A stretch of DNA of 64,000 nt from Novosphingobium acidiphilum DSM 19966. Lineage in GTDB: Bacteria > Pseudomonadota > Alphaproteobacteria > Sphingomonadales > Sphingomonadaceae. The notes under the pieces were generated by a model that did not search any database, was not told where the DNA came from, and saw only the letters and a program-made list of their open reading frames with translations. Every line of letters begins with the position of its first letter. Position 1 is the stretch's first letter. The position numbers and the translations under genes are program-made. The stretch covers positions 19,941 to 83,940 of the forward strand of contig NZ_AUBA01000017.1 of the NCBI RefSeq assembly GCF_000429005.1, written 5' to 3'. Positions 27,383 to 35,578 of this stretch are shown here, piece by piece.

Positions 27383-28393
27383 ATGGCCCAGACCATCCGT
27401 CGCAGTGGCAAGGGCGTGCGGCGCGCGACTGCCACGCGCAACGCGCGCACCAAAGTCGCCACCGCGCGCAAGCAGACCGGCAACATCGTCGACCAGGCAA
27501 TGCGCTGGCTGCCGTTTTCGGACGAGACGTTGCACCGCATGATGATCGTGGCGATCATCGGTGGCGTGGCGGGCGTGGCGGTGATCAGCGCAGAAGTGGC
27601 GGGCGTTCCCGCCATGGCCGAACAGCATCTGGCGGCCCTGTCGGGGCAGGTCGGGTTCAAGGTAAAGCGCGTCGAACTGCGCGGCGTCAACCGCATGAAC
27701 GAACAGGCGGTCTATGAAAAGGTGCTGGGCCAGACCGACCAGGTGATGTCGCGGGTCGATCTGGCGGCCTTGCGCAGCACGCTGCTTGGCCTGTCATGGG
27801 TCAAGGATGCTCGCGTGTCGCGGCAATTGCCCGACACGCTGGTGGTCGACATCGTTGAACGCAACCCGCACGCGGTGCTGCGCAACGGCGATCGGTTGGT
27901 GCTGATCGATGAAACCGGCCACGAACTCGAACCCGTTGCACCGACGCGCGCCAAAGGCATGCTGGTGCTGCAGGGCCCGGGGGTCGACACCCAGGTCGGC
28001 GCGCTGGAAAAGCTGCTCGATGCCGCACCCGCGCTGAAAAACCAGGTGGCAGAGGCCGAATGGGTCGGCAACCGCCGCTGGAACCTGACATTCCGCACCG
28101 GGCAGGTGCTGGCGTTGCCCGAAGGCGATGACGAAGGTGCTGCCGCCTTGCTCAGCTTTGCACGGATGGACGGCGTTGACCGATTGCTGGGGGGCAAAGT
28201 CGCGGCGTTCGACATGCGCGTGCCCGATCGCGTCTATTTGCGCGTGCCCGGGCATGCCGAAGCAATTTCTGCCGAAGCCCGCGCTGCGGCCGTGGCCAAG
28301 GCGGCAAAGGCCGCCGGCGCCGACGGCCCGGCCAGGCCCGTACCCCATGCGGATCATGGATCATCCGCCAAACCAGCGACGGCGCACAACTGA
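27383..28393 (+). CDS. ftsQ: cell division protein FtsQ
   Basis: FtsQ is the bitopic scaffold that recruits FtsB-FtsL to the septum. In 336 residues there is a long basic cytosolic tail (1-52), one transmembrane helix (about 53-75, MMIVAIIGGVAGVAVISAEVA), a POTRA domain starting VKRVELRGVNRMNEQAVYEKVLG, and the FtsQ beta domain (VSRQLPDTLVVDIVERNPHAVL, LIDETGHELEP). The last roughly 40 residues are Ala/Lys-rich and probably disordered. A GGAGG site precedes the ATG inside the ddl end. Confidence 0.95.
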   Translation: MAQTIRRSGKGVRRATATRNARTKVATARKQTGNIVDQAMRWLPFSDETLHRMMIVAIIGGVAGVAVISAEVAGVPAMAEQHLAALSGQVGFKVKRVELRGVNRMNEQAVYEKVLGQTDQVMSRVDLAALRSTLLGLSWVKDARVSRQLPDTLVVDIVERNPHAVLRNGDRLVLIDETGHELEPVAPTRAKGMLVLQGPGVDTQVGALEKLLDAAPALKNQVAEAEWVGNRRWNLTFRTGQVLALPEGDDEGAAALLSFARMDGVDRLLGGKVAAFDMRVPDRVYLRVPGHAEAISAEARAAAVAKAAKAAGADGPARPVPHADHGSSAKPATAHN

Positions 28394-28396
28394 ATC

Positions 28397-29680
28397 ATGG
28401 CCATACCACGCATCACCAAAGTCTTTGCTGCCGTCAACATCGGTTCGTTCCGCACCTCGGCCATGATTGCCGGGCTTGCCGAGACGGGCGACCTGGTCGT
28501 TCTGGGATCGGGCTATCGCGCCTCGGCCGGGATCAAACGCGGCTATGTCGTCGACATGGTTGCCGCCACGCACTGTGTGCGCGATGCGATCGAGCGCGCC
28601 GAAAAGGCCGCAAGCGCCAGCGTGCAATCGGTGTGGATCGGCTGTGCCGGTGCGGGGCTTGCCAGCACGACCGCGCGGGTCGAGGTGGATATTGGCGGTC
28701 GGCGCATCGAACAGGACGATATCGAGCATCTGCTGATTTCGGCGCGCGAAGTGATCCAGCCCGACGGGCGGCAGGTGCTGCATGCCCAGCCTGCGCATTA
28801 CACGCTTGACGGGGCGCACGGCGTGCCCAACCCCAAGGGGCTGCATGCCGAACGCCTGGCGGTCGATATTCACGTGATGCTGGCCGATGGCGCGCCGATC
28901 CGCAATCTGAAGGAAACCGTCGAACAGGCGCATCTCAAGGTCGAGGCTGTGGTCGGATCGCCCGTTGCCACAGGCCTTGCCTGCCTGACGCCGGAAGAAC
29001 GCGAAATTGGCGTCGCACTGGTCGAATTCGGCGCCGAAGTGACCACCATATCGGTCTATGTTTCGGGCATGTTGCTGGGGATGCAGGTCATCCCGTTCGG
29101 ATCGGGCGACATCACCGATGCCATTGCATCGGCGTTCGGCATTCGCCGTTATCACGCCGAACGGTTGAAATGCATGTCGGGGTCGGCGATCGCCAGCCCC
29201 GCCGACCACCGTGAAATGATCCCGGTCAACGCGCCCGGCGATCCCGACGGGGCCGGGCCGGTGGCACGCCACGCCGATGACAAGAACCGCATTCCCCGCG
29301 CCGAACTGATCTCGGTCATTACCCAGCAGTTGGGATATTTCACCGAAGAGGTGGCCAAGGCCCTGAAGGCCATGGGTTTTACCGGACAGCGCGGGCAGCA
29401 GGTGGTGCTGACCGGCGGGGGCGCGCAGCTTCCTGGCCTGGCCGATTTTACCCAGGGCGCGTTGGGCCGTCCCGTGCGCATCGGATCTCCGCCGACGATG
29501 CTCGGCCTGCCGCCCGGCAATGCCACGCCCAGTTCGTCGACCCTGGTCGGGCTGCTGCTGTATGCGGCGGCAGAGCCGGTCGACATCCGTGCGATCGGTC
29601 CCAAGACAAGGCCCGAAGGCCCGTTGCGCGGATTTGCCCTGGTGGCGCGAATCTGGCGCGCCTGCCGCGAATATTTTTGA
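28397..29680 (+). CDS. ftsA: cell division protein FtsA
   Basis: FtsA is the actin-like ATPase that tethers FtsZ to the membrane. The 427-residue protein starts with the phosphate-1 region KVFAAVNIGSFRTSAMIA and has the FtsA-specific 1C domain (HYTLDGAHGVPNPKGLHAERL), phosphate-2 VALVEFGAEVTTISVY and VVLTGGGAQLPGLADF. The C-terminal RIWRACREYF is a typical amphipathic membrane-targeting helix. It follows ftsQ by three bases and is the last gene before the 205-bp ftsZ leader. Confidence 0.96.
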   Translation: MAIPRITKVFAAVNIGSFRTSAMIAGLAETGDLVVLGSGYRASAGIKRGYVVDMVAATHCVRDAIERAEKAASASVQSVWIGCAGAGLASTTARVEVDIGGRRIEQDDIEHLLISAREVIQPDGRQVLHAQPAHYTLDGAHGVPNPKGLHAERLAVDIHVMLADGAPIRNLKETVEQAHLKVEAVVGSPVATGLACLTPEEREIGVALVEFGAEVTTISVYVSGMLLGMQVIPFGSGDITDAIASAFGIRRYHAERLKCMSGSAIASPADHREMIPVNAPGDPDGAGPVARHADDKNRIPRAELISVITQQLGYFTEEVAKALKAMGFTGQRGQQVVLTGGGAQLPGLADFTQGALGRPVRIGSPPTMLGLPPGNATPSSSTLVGLLLYAAAEPVDIRAIGPKTRPEGPLRGFALVARIWRACREYF

Positions 29681-29885
29681 TCGATGGCTGGCGGTTTGCC
29701 AGGGTTTATGCGCATGATTGCCGGCGCGGCTTGCAAAAACCGCACGTTTTGGCGGGAATCTGGTGCTGCAACTGTGGAAAAGCCCAGTTTGACTCTGATT
29801 AGACAAATCGATCCGTGCCAAAGCTGACCGCAACACACTTTGTCATTTTGCAGGGGCTGACCCTGAACCGTACCGGGAGACCGAC
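29681..29885 (+). promoter_or_regulatory. ftsZ upstream region, probable promoter with a GANTC site
   Basis: This 205-bp gap between ftsA and ftsZ is the only sizeable break inside the dcw run, so ftsZ probably has its own promoter here. A TTGACT hexamer at 29789-29794 could be a -35 element. It overlaps GACTC (29791-29795), a match to GANTC, the sequence methylated by the alphaproteobacterial CcrM enzyme, which affects ftsZ transcription in Caulobacter. A good -10 element was not found. A GGGAGACC ribosome site precedes the ATG at 29886. Confidence 0.45.
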
Positions 29886-31349
29886 ATGAGCATCAACATC
29901 GGACCGCCGTCGATCGATGAACTGCGGCCCCGTATCACGGTGATCGGGGTTGGTGGCGCCGGCGGCAACGCCATTGCCAACATGATCCGCGCCGGGATCG
30001 AAGGCGTCGACTTCGTCGTGGTCAACACCGATGCCCAGGCGTTGAACAATTCGATCGCCGATACGCGCATCCAGCTCGGGCCCGCAATTACGCAGGGCCT
30101 GGGCGCAGGTGCGCGCCCCGAAGTGGGGCGTGCCGCCGCCGAAGAGACAATGGCTGAACTCGAACGCGCGCTCGAAGGCGTGCACATGGTGTTCATCGCC
30201 GCCGGCATGGGTGGGGGCACCGGCACGGGCGCCGCGCCCGTGATCGCCGAAGCCGCGCGGCGCAAGGGCGTGCTGACCGTCGGCGTGGTGACCAAGCCGT
30301 TCCTGTTCGAAGGGTCGCGGCGCATGCGGTCGGCCGATGCCGGGATCGAGGAACTGCAAAAGCACGTCGATACCCTGATCGTGATTCCCAACCAGAACCT
30401 GTTCCTGGTGGCCAAGGCCGAAACGACTTTCAAGGAAGCGTTTGGCCTGGCTGACGAAGTGTTGCAGCAGGGCGTGCGTTCGATCACCGACCTGATGGTC
30501 ATGCCGGGCCTGATCAACCTCGACTTTGCCGACGTCCGTTCGGTGATGGGCGAAATGGGCAAGGCGATGATGGGCACCGGCGAAGGCGAAGGCCCCAACC
30601 GCGCGCTCGATGCGGCCGAACGCGCGATTGCCAATCCGTTGCTCGACGGCGTGTCGATGCAGGGCGCCAAGGGCGTGATCATCTCGATCATCGGCGGCGA
30701 TGACATGAAGCTGCTCGAAGTCGACGAAGCGGCCAATCACATCCGCGAACTGGTCGATCCCAACGCCAACATCATCTGGGGTTCGGCATTCAACCCCGAT
30801 CTGGATGGCAAGATCCGCGTCTCGGTGGTGGCCACCGGCATCGAACAGACCAACGAACAGGCCGAAATCGCGTCGCGCCCGGCGGCAGTGGGCGGCACCC
30901 GCGGCCCGGCATTCCCGGGCGGTGGCCTGGCCGCGCCCCAGGGCATCGCGCCGCGTCCGCCCGAAGTGCCGCAGTCGGCAACCGCTGAACCGGTTGACCC
31001 TTCGCCTGTGGCCGAAGAACCGGTGGCACAGGCCGCGCCCGAACCCGAACCCGAACCACAGCCCTTGCAGCAGGATGCGCCGCCGCCTGTGGACGACGAA
31101 CCCTTCGACCTGACGCTTGATCTCAGCGAAGAACCCGCGCCAAGCCCGGGCATGCCCCGCTTCGGCCGGGTTGGTGCCACATCCGAACCGGTCGAGCCTG
31201 CCCCGCGCCCGGCACCGGGGGGATCGACCCTGTTCGAACGCATGGCCAGCCTGTCGCGCGGGTCACGCCCGGCCGACGAAGAATCGACCGACGAAGAGGG
31301 CAAGGCGCTTAATATTCCGCGTTTCCTGGGGCGTCAGAACAACCAGTAA
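29886..31349 (+). CDS. ftsZ: cell division protein FtsZ
   Basis: FtsZ is the tubulin-like GTPase that forms the division ring. The 487-residue protein has the GTPase core (about 15-335) with VGVGGAGGNA, the tubulin signature GGGTGTGAAP (109-118), NTDAQAL and the T7 catalytic loop NLDFADVRSVM. A Pro/Glu/Gln-rich disordered linker of about 130 residues follows, and the conserved C-terminal peptide LNIPRFLGRQ that binds FtsA is intact. The long linker accounts for the size above E. coli FtsZ and is usual in alphaproteobacteria. Confidence 0.98.
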   Translation: MSINIGPPSIDELRPRITVIGVGGAGGNAIANMIRAGIEGVDFVVVNTDAQALNNSIADTRIQLGPAITQGLGAGARPEVGRAAAEETMAELERALEGVHMVFIAAGMGGGTGTGAAPVIAEAARRKGVLTVGVVTKPFLFEGSRRMRSADAGIEELQKHVDTLIVIPNQNLFLVAKAETTFKEAFGLADEVLQQGVRSITDLMVMPGLINLDFADVRSVMGEMGKAMMGTGEGEGPNRALDAAERAIANPLLDGVSMQGAKGVIISIIGGDDMKLLEVDEAANHIRELVDPNANIIWGSAFNPDLDGKIRVSVVATGIEQTNEQAEIASRPAAVGGTRGPAFPGGGLAAPQGIAPRPPEVPQSATAEPVDPSPVAEEPVAQAAPEPEPEPQPLQQDAPPPVDDEPFDLTLDLSEEPAPSPGMPRFGRVGATSEPVEPAPRPAPGGSTLFERMASLSRGSRPADEESTDEEGKALNIPRFLGRQNNQ

Positions 31350-31359
31350 GCAGTTCATC

Positions 31360-31398
31360 GTCCTGGCGCCATGATCCGTCGCACGATCGCGCCAGGAC
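31360..31398 (+). terminator. stem-loop just after ftsZ
   Basis: A perfect 10-bp stem (GTCCTGGCGC at 31360-31369 with 31389-31398) begins 11 bp after the ftsZ stop; the 19-base loop has a further GATC/GATC pairing inside. There is no T-tract after it, so it could terminate inefficiently or protect the ftsZ mRNA 3' end. Confidence 0.55.
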
Positions 31399-31410
31399 CG
31401 GAATTAAGCG

Positions 31411-31466
31411 TTAGAGCGTGCTGACAAAACGTGGGAACCGGGTTTTTGTCAGAGAATCGTGCGATA
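31411..31466. repeat. partly palindromic intergenic element resembling a common alphaproteobacterial repeat
   Basis: Between ftsZ and the SPOR gene lies an imperfect palindrome: CTGACAAAA (31421-31429) pairs with TTTTGTCAG (31444-31452) around the core CGTGGGAACCGGG, flanked by TTAGAGCGTG and ATCGTGC. From memory, dispersed elements with a GTGGGAACCGGTTTT core and AGAGC-TGAT ends are frequent between alphaproteobacterial genes. Only one copy was found in this window, so membership in that family is inferred. Confidence 0.5.
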
Positions 31467-31484
31467 TTGACTGTGCTTGACGAA

Positions 31485-33851
31485 ATGCTGCGCGCCCGGC
31501 GGGCAACCGGCCTGCGTTGCGCGCTGGCTGTGGCGATGGTGTCGTTGGCCGGTCCGGTGCGCGCCACGCCACAACAGTCGTCCGATGCGGCGGCCGCGCC
31601 GGTCAGCGTATCGCACCCCGTGGTCGAGCCCACCGCGCCCAGCGCGGGCAAGGCTTTGAATGCGGCCCTGGGGCAACTGGCCAAGGATCCGCGCGATATC
31701 GATGCGCTGCTTGCCGCGGGTGACGCTGCAAATGCGCTGGGCGACAACGCCGCAGCGCTGGGTTTTTACAGCCGCGCCGATCAGCTTGCGCAGACCGCCG
31801 CGCCGGCCAAGGCGGGCAAGGTCAAGGCCGCGATCGCAGGCGCGCGCCTGCATCTCGACGATCCGGTCGAAGCCTTGCGCTGGTATGCAGACGCCGAAAG
31901 GGCCGGGGCCGATCCGGTGGTGTTCGCGGCGGATCGCGGGTTGGCCTACGACCTGGTCGGCGACAATGCGGCCGCAGTGGCGCAATATCGGCTGGCGCTT
32001 GAACGCAGCACCGACACCACCTTGCGCGATGAAGTGACGCGTCGCCTGGCGTTGAGCCTGGCCATCGGCGGCGACCGGCGGGGGGCAGAACGCGTGCTCT
32101 TGCCGTTGCTGCAACGGCAGGACCGCTCGGCCTGGCGCACGCACACCTTTGTTCTGGCCGTGGCCGGGCGCAGCGACGAGGCGGTCGGCGTGGCACACGC
32201 GACGATGCCTGCCGATCTGGCCGACGCGATTGCACCCTATCTGCGTTTCATGGTCCGGCTGACCCCGGCGCAACAGGCGGCGGTGGCAAGCCTGGGCACA
32301 TTCCCCCGCGCTGCCGACATTGGTCGCGATGATCCGCGCGTGGTGGCCTATGCCGCGGCGCATCCTCGCGTGCCGCTGACCCCGACAACACCGGCCAGCG
32401 CGGCGCTGGCCCAGGCCGCCGTGGCTGCACCGACCGACACCAGGGCTGGCCATGCCAAGCGCCGCCGCGCCAATGGCCCGGCGCCGGTACAACTGGCCAG
32501 CGCGGCGCCGGCCCAGGCCGAGCCCGACATCGCGCTGCCGCCCCCGCCGCCGCCTGTCATGATGGCCGGCGCTGGCGGGCCGCCCGCCGCGCCGATCGCC
32601 AGCCGCACCACCACTCCGGCGCGCGGCGGCTTTGATCTGGCGCAAGTGTCGGGAAGCAACAGCAAGGCTGCGACCGCATCGGATGCATCGGGCACCGCGC
32701 CGGCCGTGCCCACTGCACCGGTGGTGCCGCGGCCCGTGGTGCTGTCCCGGCTTGACATGCCGGCGTCGCCGCGTCGCACCGCGCTGCAGGCACCAGCCCC
32801 GCAGCAACCGGTGCCTGCGCCGCAGGCGACGCCGCCACGCGTCGCCACGCCGCAACCCGCCCCGGCTGCGCTGGCGCCGCCCGCGCCCGCGCCCGTCCCC
32901 CAGCCTGTGCCAACGCCGGCCATTACGCCTTCGGTTTCTGCAGCGCCCGACAGCGTCACCATGACCAGCCATCCGGTGATCGAGGCGACCCCGCCGGCGC
33001 CCGAAAAGCCGCGCGAGACACCGGTGATGGCGCCGCCCGCTGCGCCCCCTGTGGTCAGCGATGGCGCCAGCAAGACCATCGCGGCAAAGGATGGCGTGGC
33101 AAAGGACAAGCCGACGCCTGACAGGACGGCCAGGACCAAGCCTGCAAAACCGCACGACAAGGTGCCGGTGGCCGAAGTATCGCACAGTGCAAAGGACAAG
33201 GCGGCGGACAAGGCGCCCGACAAAGGCGCGCACGCCAAGGCCGCGCATGGCAAGGCTGCCAAGGACGAGGCCGACGACTCCGCGCTGCCGCCGTGCAAGC
33301 CTGTGGCCGCGGCGAAGGGGCACAAGGGCAAGGGCGCCAAGCCCGATCATGCAGCCGCGCCCAGCGCGCGATCGCACCATGGTCGCAAAGGCAAGTCGGA
33401 CGCGAAGGACAACGACACTTGCGCGCCGTCGGCGCGGGGCGATCGTCCCGATGGCCCGGGCGGCGTGTCGCGCGATGCCGACAGCGATGACAGCGGCAAG
33501 GCCAGGACCAAAGGCAAGACCAGGAACAAGGGCAGCGACAGCGACAAGCCCGCCGAAAAGGGCGGACGCCATGCGCGCTATGCCAGCCGGATCTGGGTCG
33601 AAGTGCTGACCGGGGCCGATCGGGACAAGATGCCCAATGAATGGCTGAAGCTGGTGCACAAGTCGCGGCTGCTGAAAAAGCACAAACCCTATCTGACGCC
33701 CTGGCGCAGCAATGTCCGGCTTTTGACCGGCCCGTTCGACAGCGATGCACAAGCGCAGGACTTCATTGCCGAATTGCGCAAGGACGGGGTGCCCGGATTT
33801 GAATGGACCAGCCCGGCCGGACAGGCGGTCGACAGTCTGCCCGTCCCCTGA
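31485..33851 (+). CDS. exported TPR/SPOR-domain protein with Lys-rich low-complexity region
   Basis: A 788-residue protein directly downstream of ftsZ. It starts with a signal peptide (MLRARRATGLRCALAVAMVS, cleaved after VRA). Residues about 45-250 are helical tetratricopeptide-like repeats. A Pro/Ala-rich stretch follows, then a Lys/Asp/Ala-rich region with repeated (A/D)KDK and AHAKAAHGK units. The last roughly 90 residues (SRIWVEVLTGADRDKMPNEW to LLTGPFDSDAQAQDFIAELRKDG) form a SPOR domain, which binds denuded glycan strands at division sites. A periplasmic role in septal wall remodelling is inferred. The start lacks a good ribosome site; GTG 31473 is an alternative. Confidence 0.82.
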   Translation: MLRARRATGLRCALAVAMVSLAGPVRATPQQSSDAAAAPVSVSHPVVEPTAPSAGKALNAALGQLAKDPRDIDALLAAGDAANALGDNAAALGFYSRADQLAQTAAPAKAGKVKAAIAGARLHLDDPVEALRWYADAERAGADPVVFAADRGLAYDLVGDNAAAVAQYRLALERSTDTTLRDEVTRRLALSLAIGGDRRGAERVLLPLLQRQDRSAWRTHTFVLAVAGRSDEAVGVAHATMPADLADAIAPYLRFMVRLTPAQQAAVASLGTFPRAADIGRDDPRVVAYAAAHPRVPLTPTTPASAALAQAAVAAPTDTRAGHAKRRRANGPAPVQLASAAPAQAEPDIALPPPPPPVMMAGAGGPPAAPIASRTTTPARGGFDLAQVSGSNSKAATASDASGTAPAVPTAPVVPRPVVLSRLDMPASPRRTALQAPAPQQPVPAPQATPPRVATPQPAPAALAPPAPAPVPQPVPTPAITPSVSAAPDSVTMTSHPVIEATPPAPEKPRETPVMAPPAAPPVVSDGASKTIAAKDGVAKDKPTPDRTARTKPAKPHDKVPVAEVSHSAKDKAADKAPDKGAHAKAAHGKAAKDEADDSALPPCKPVAAAKGHKGKGAKPDHAAAPSARSHHGRKGKSDAKDNDTCAPSARGDRPDGPGGVSRDADSDDSGKARTKGKTRNKGSDSDKPAEKGGRHARYASRIWVEVLTGADRDKMPNEWLKLVHKSRLLKKHKPYLTPWRSNVRLLTGPFDSDAQAQDFIAELRKDGVPGFEWTSPAGQAVDSLPVP

Positions 33852-33946
33852 CCCGCACCGGCACTGTGTCAAAAAGACGTCGTGAAACCGATATAGGGAA
33901 TAGACCGTATTTTCCTGTCATGCGATCTTGACCGGCATGTCCACAG

Positions 33947-33976
33947 GTTTTGCACAGTCTTGTCGAGTTTTGCGCA
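33947..33976. promoter_or_regulatory. tandem GTTTTGC-CA site, 20-bp spacing
   Basis: GTTTTGCACA (33947-33956) and GTTTTGCGCA (33967-33976) are direct repeats exactly 20 bp apart, that is two helical turns on the same DNA face, within the otherwise empty 263-bp gap before the YbjN gene. This spacing suits a dimeric regulator, but no known factor was recognised and chance is possible. Confidence 0.3.
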
Positions 33977-34114
33977 AGGGGGTGGCCGCCTGTCATTGCC
34001 GATCACCGGCAGCTTGGCGATGGGTCTGTGCAAGCGACGTCGGAACCCGGTCGCCGTGATGGGCATGGTCAGCAGGCCTGCCCGCCACGACCGGTCCGAT
34101 GTACTGGAGTGCCG

Positions 34115-34621
34115 ATGATGCGGACTGCCCAAGACAATGGTGAACGCGAGGATGCCGCGCCCGTCGACATGCTTGCCTCATTGTTCGAGGCGCGTGGCTG
34201 GCCGTTCGAATTTGTATCGGACGACGAGATTCACGGGGAAATTCAGGGTTCGTGGGCCAATTATCAGGTCCGCTGCATCTGGCGCGAAGAAGATCACGTG
34301 TTGCAGATGCTGTGCCTGCCCGACATTCGTGTGCCCGATGACAAGCGCTCGGCGGTGCACGAAGTCATGGCCCTGATCAACGAACAGGTCTGGGTCGGCC
34401 ATTTCGACATGTGGTCCAATGGCGGTGTGCTGCTCTATCGCCACGGGCTGATGCTGGGTGACGAAGGGCTGCTCAGCCTGGGCCAGGCGCAATCGGCGAT
34501 CGAGGCTGCGGTGGACGAATGCGACCGGTTCTACCCCGCGTTCCAGTTCATCCTGTGGGGCGACAAAAGCCCGGCCGATGCCTTGGCCAGCGCGCTGGTC
34601 GATGCCGTGGGCGAAGCTTAG
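34115..34621 (+). CDS. YbjN-domain protein
   Basis: A 168-residue cytosolic protein of the YbjN/sensory-transduction-like family. It has a mixed alpha/beta layout: FEARGWPFEFVSDDEIHGEIQGSWANYQVRCIWREEDHVLQML, then EVMALINEQVWVGHFDMWSNGGVLLYRHGLML and a C-terminal DECDRFYPAFQFILWGDKSP, all characteristic of the alphaproteobacterial members that sit beside proC. Its fold resembles type III secretion chaperones; the role is not established. ATG 34115 follows a GGAG site. proC follows by 10 bases. Confidence 0.85.
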   Translation: MMRTAQDNGEREDAAPVDMLASLFEARGWPFEFVSDDEIHGEIQGSWANYQVRCIWREEDHVLQMLCLPDIRVPDDKRSAVHEVMALINEQVWVGHFDMWSNGGVLLYRHGLMLGDEGLLSLGQAQSAIEAAVDECDRFYPAFQFILWGDKSPADALASALVDAVGEA

Positions 34622-34631
34622 GATTTCGATC

Positions 34632-35438
34632 TTGCGCGTTTTCCAGTTCGGTTGTGGCAATATGGGTGGGGCAATGCTGGCCGGATGGCTGGCAGGCGGG
34701 TTCGATCCTGCTGCATTCACCGTGATTGATCCTTATCTGGCGCAGGCGCCTGCCGGCGTGCGACTGCTCGATGCCGCGCCGCAGGGCGAACCTGCCGCCG
34801 AAGTCGTCCTGCTGGCGTTCAAACCCCAGCAGTTGCCCGCCGCTGCTGACGCGATCGCCGCGCTGGTGGGCCAGGGCACGGTGGTCCTGTCGGTGCTGGC
34901 AGGGGTTGATCTGGCCACGTTGCGCGCCACGTTTCCCGCGGCGCGCGCAATCGTGCGGGTCATGCCCAATCTGGCCGCAGCGCTCGGCAAATCGCCGATC
35001 GCGCTGTTTGGCGATGCCCAAGGGGCGGCACGTGCTGCGACCGAGGCACTGATGGCGCCGCTTGGCCCGGCCGAATGGCTGGAGGATGAATCCGCGATGG
35101 ATCTGGTCACCGCGCTGGCCGGATCGGGCCCGGCATTTGTCTATCGCGTGATCGATGCGCTTGCCACCGGGGCCACGGCGCTGGGCCTGCCGCGCGACCA
35201 GGCCGACCGGCTGGCCATGGCCATGGTCGAAGGCGCCGTGCAACTTGCCGTGGCATCACCGCACAGCCCGGCAGAACTGGCGCGCCGCGTTGCCAGCCCG
35301 GGGGGCACGACGCAGGCGGGGCTCGATGTGCTGGACGCGGACGGCCGGCTGGCCCGCGTGATCGAAGACACGCTGCGTGCCGCGCGCGATCGCAGCGCCG
35401 AAATGACCGCAGAGGCAATTCGCCGAACAGTCGGCTGA
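34632..35438 (+). CDS. proC: pyrroline-5-carboxylate reductase
   Basis: ProC reduces pyrroline-5-carboxylate to proline with NAD(P)H. The 268-residue protein begins VFQFGCGNMGGAMLAGWLAGG (Rossmann loop) and has VVLLAFKPQQ, RVMPNLAAALG and the C-terminal signature ALAGSGPAFVYRVIDALATGATALGLPRDQA with SPGGTTQAGLDVLD. No ATG fits the N-terminus. TTG 34632 lies eight bases after a TAGGA site and gives the normal family length. proB, the first enzyme of the pathway, lies 3.4 kb downstream. Confidence 0.94.
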   Translation: MRVFQFGCGNMGGAMLAGWLAGGFDPAAFTVIDPYLAQAPAGVRLLDAAPQGEPAAEVVLLAFKPQQLPAAADAIAALVGQGTVVLSVLAGVDLATLRATFPAARAIVRVMPNLAAALGKSPIALFGDAQGAARAATEALMAPLGPAEWLEDESAMDLVTALAGSGPAFVYRVIDALATGATALGLPRDQADRLAMAMVEGAVQLAVASPHSPAELARRVASPGGTTQAGLDVLDADGRLARVIEDTLRAARDRSAEMTAEAIRRTVG

Positions 35439-35499
35439 GCCCGATTGCCGTTCAGCGATCCGCAAGGGACCTGTCGATACAACAATTTTCGCCGGTTGG

Positions 35500-35530
35500 C
35501 TTGAAAGCGGGCGCAAGCGGCGCGATATTG
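35500..35530 (+). promoter_or_regulatory. possible heat-shock (RpoH-type) promoter
   Basis: CTTGAAA at 35500-35506 followed after 18 bases by GATATTG (35524-35530) is a partial match to the alphaproteobacterial sigma-32 pattern CTTGAA-N17-CYTATNT. It lies about 50 bp before the Bax-inhibitor-1 gene, whose E. coli relative YccA interacts with the FtsH protease. The -10 match is imperfect, so this is tentative. Confidence 0.25.
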
Positions 35531-35578
35531 CATGCGTCGGGCCCCATGCCGGGCCTTTCACACGGAGTTTTTAAGCAC

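Noticed and set aside
31449..33872. Minus-strand open frame of 807 codons opposite the SPOR gene
   Set aside because: The plus-strand frame has a signal peptide and SPOR domain; the minus-strand frame is His/Arg/Gly-rich without any domain.
33938..33945. TGTCCACA, similar to a DnaA box
   Set aside because: Single imperfect match with no cluster, no AT-rich unwinding region and no origin-linked genes.
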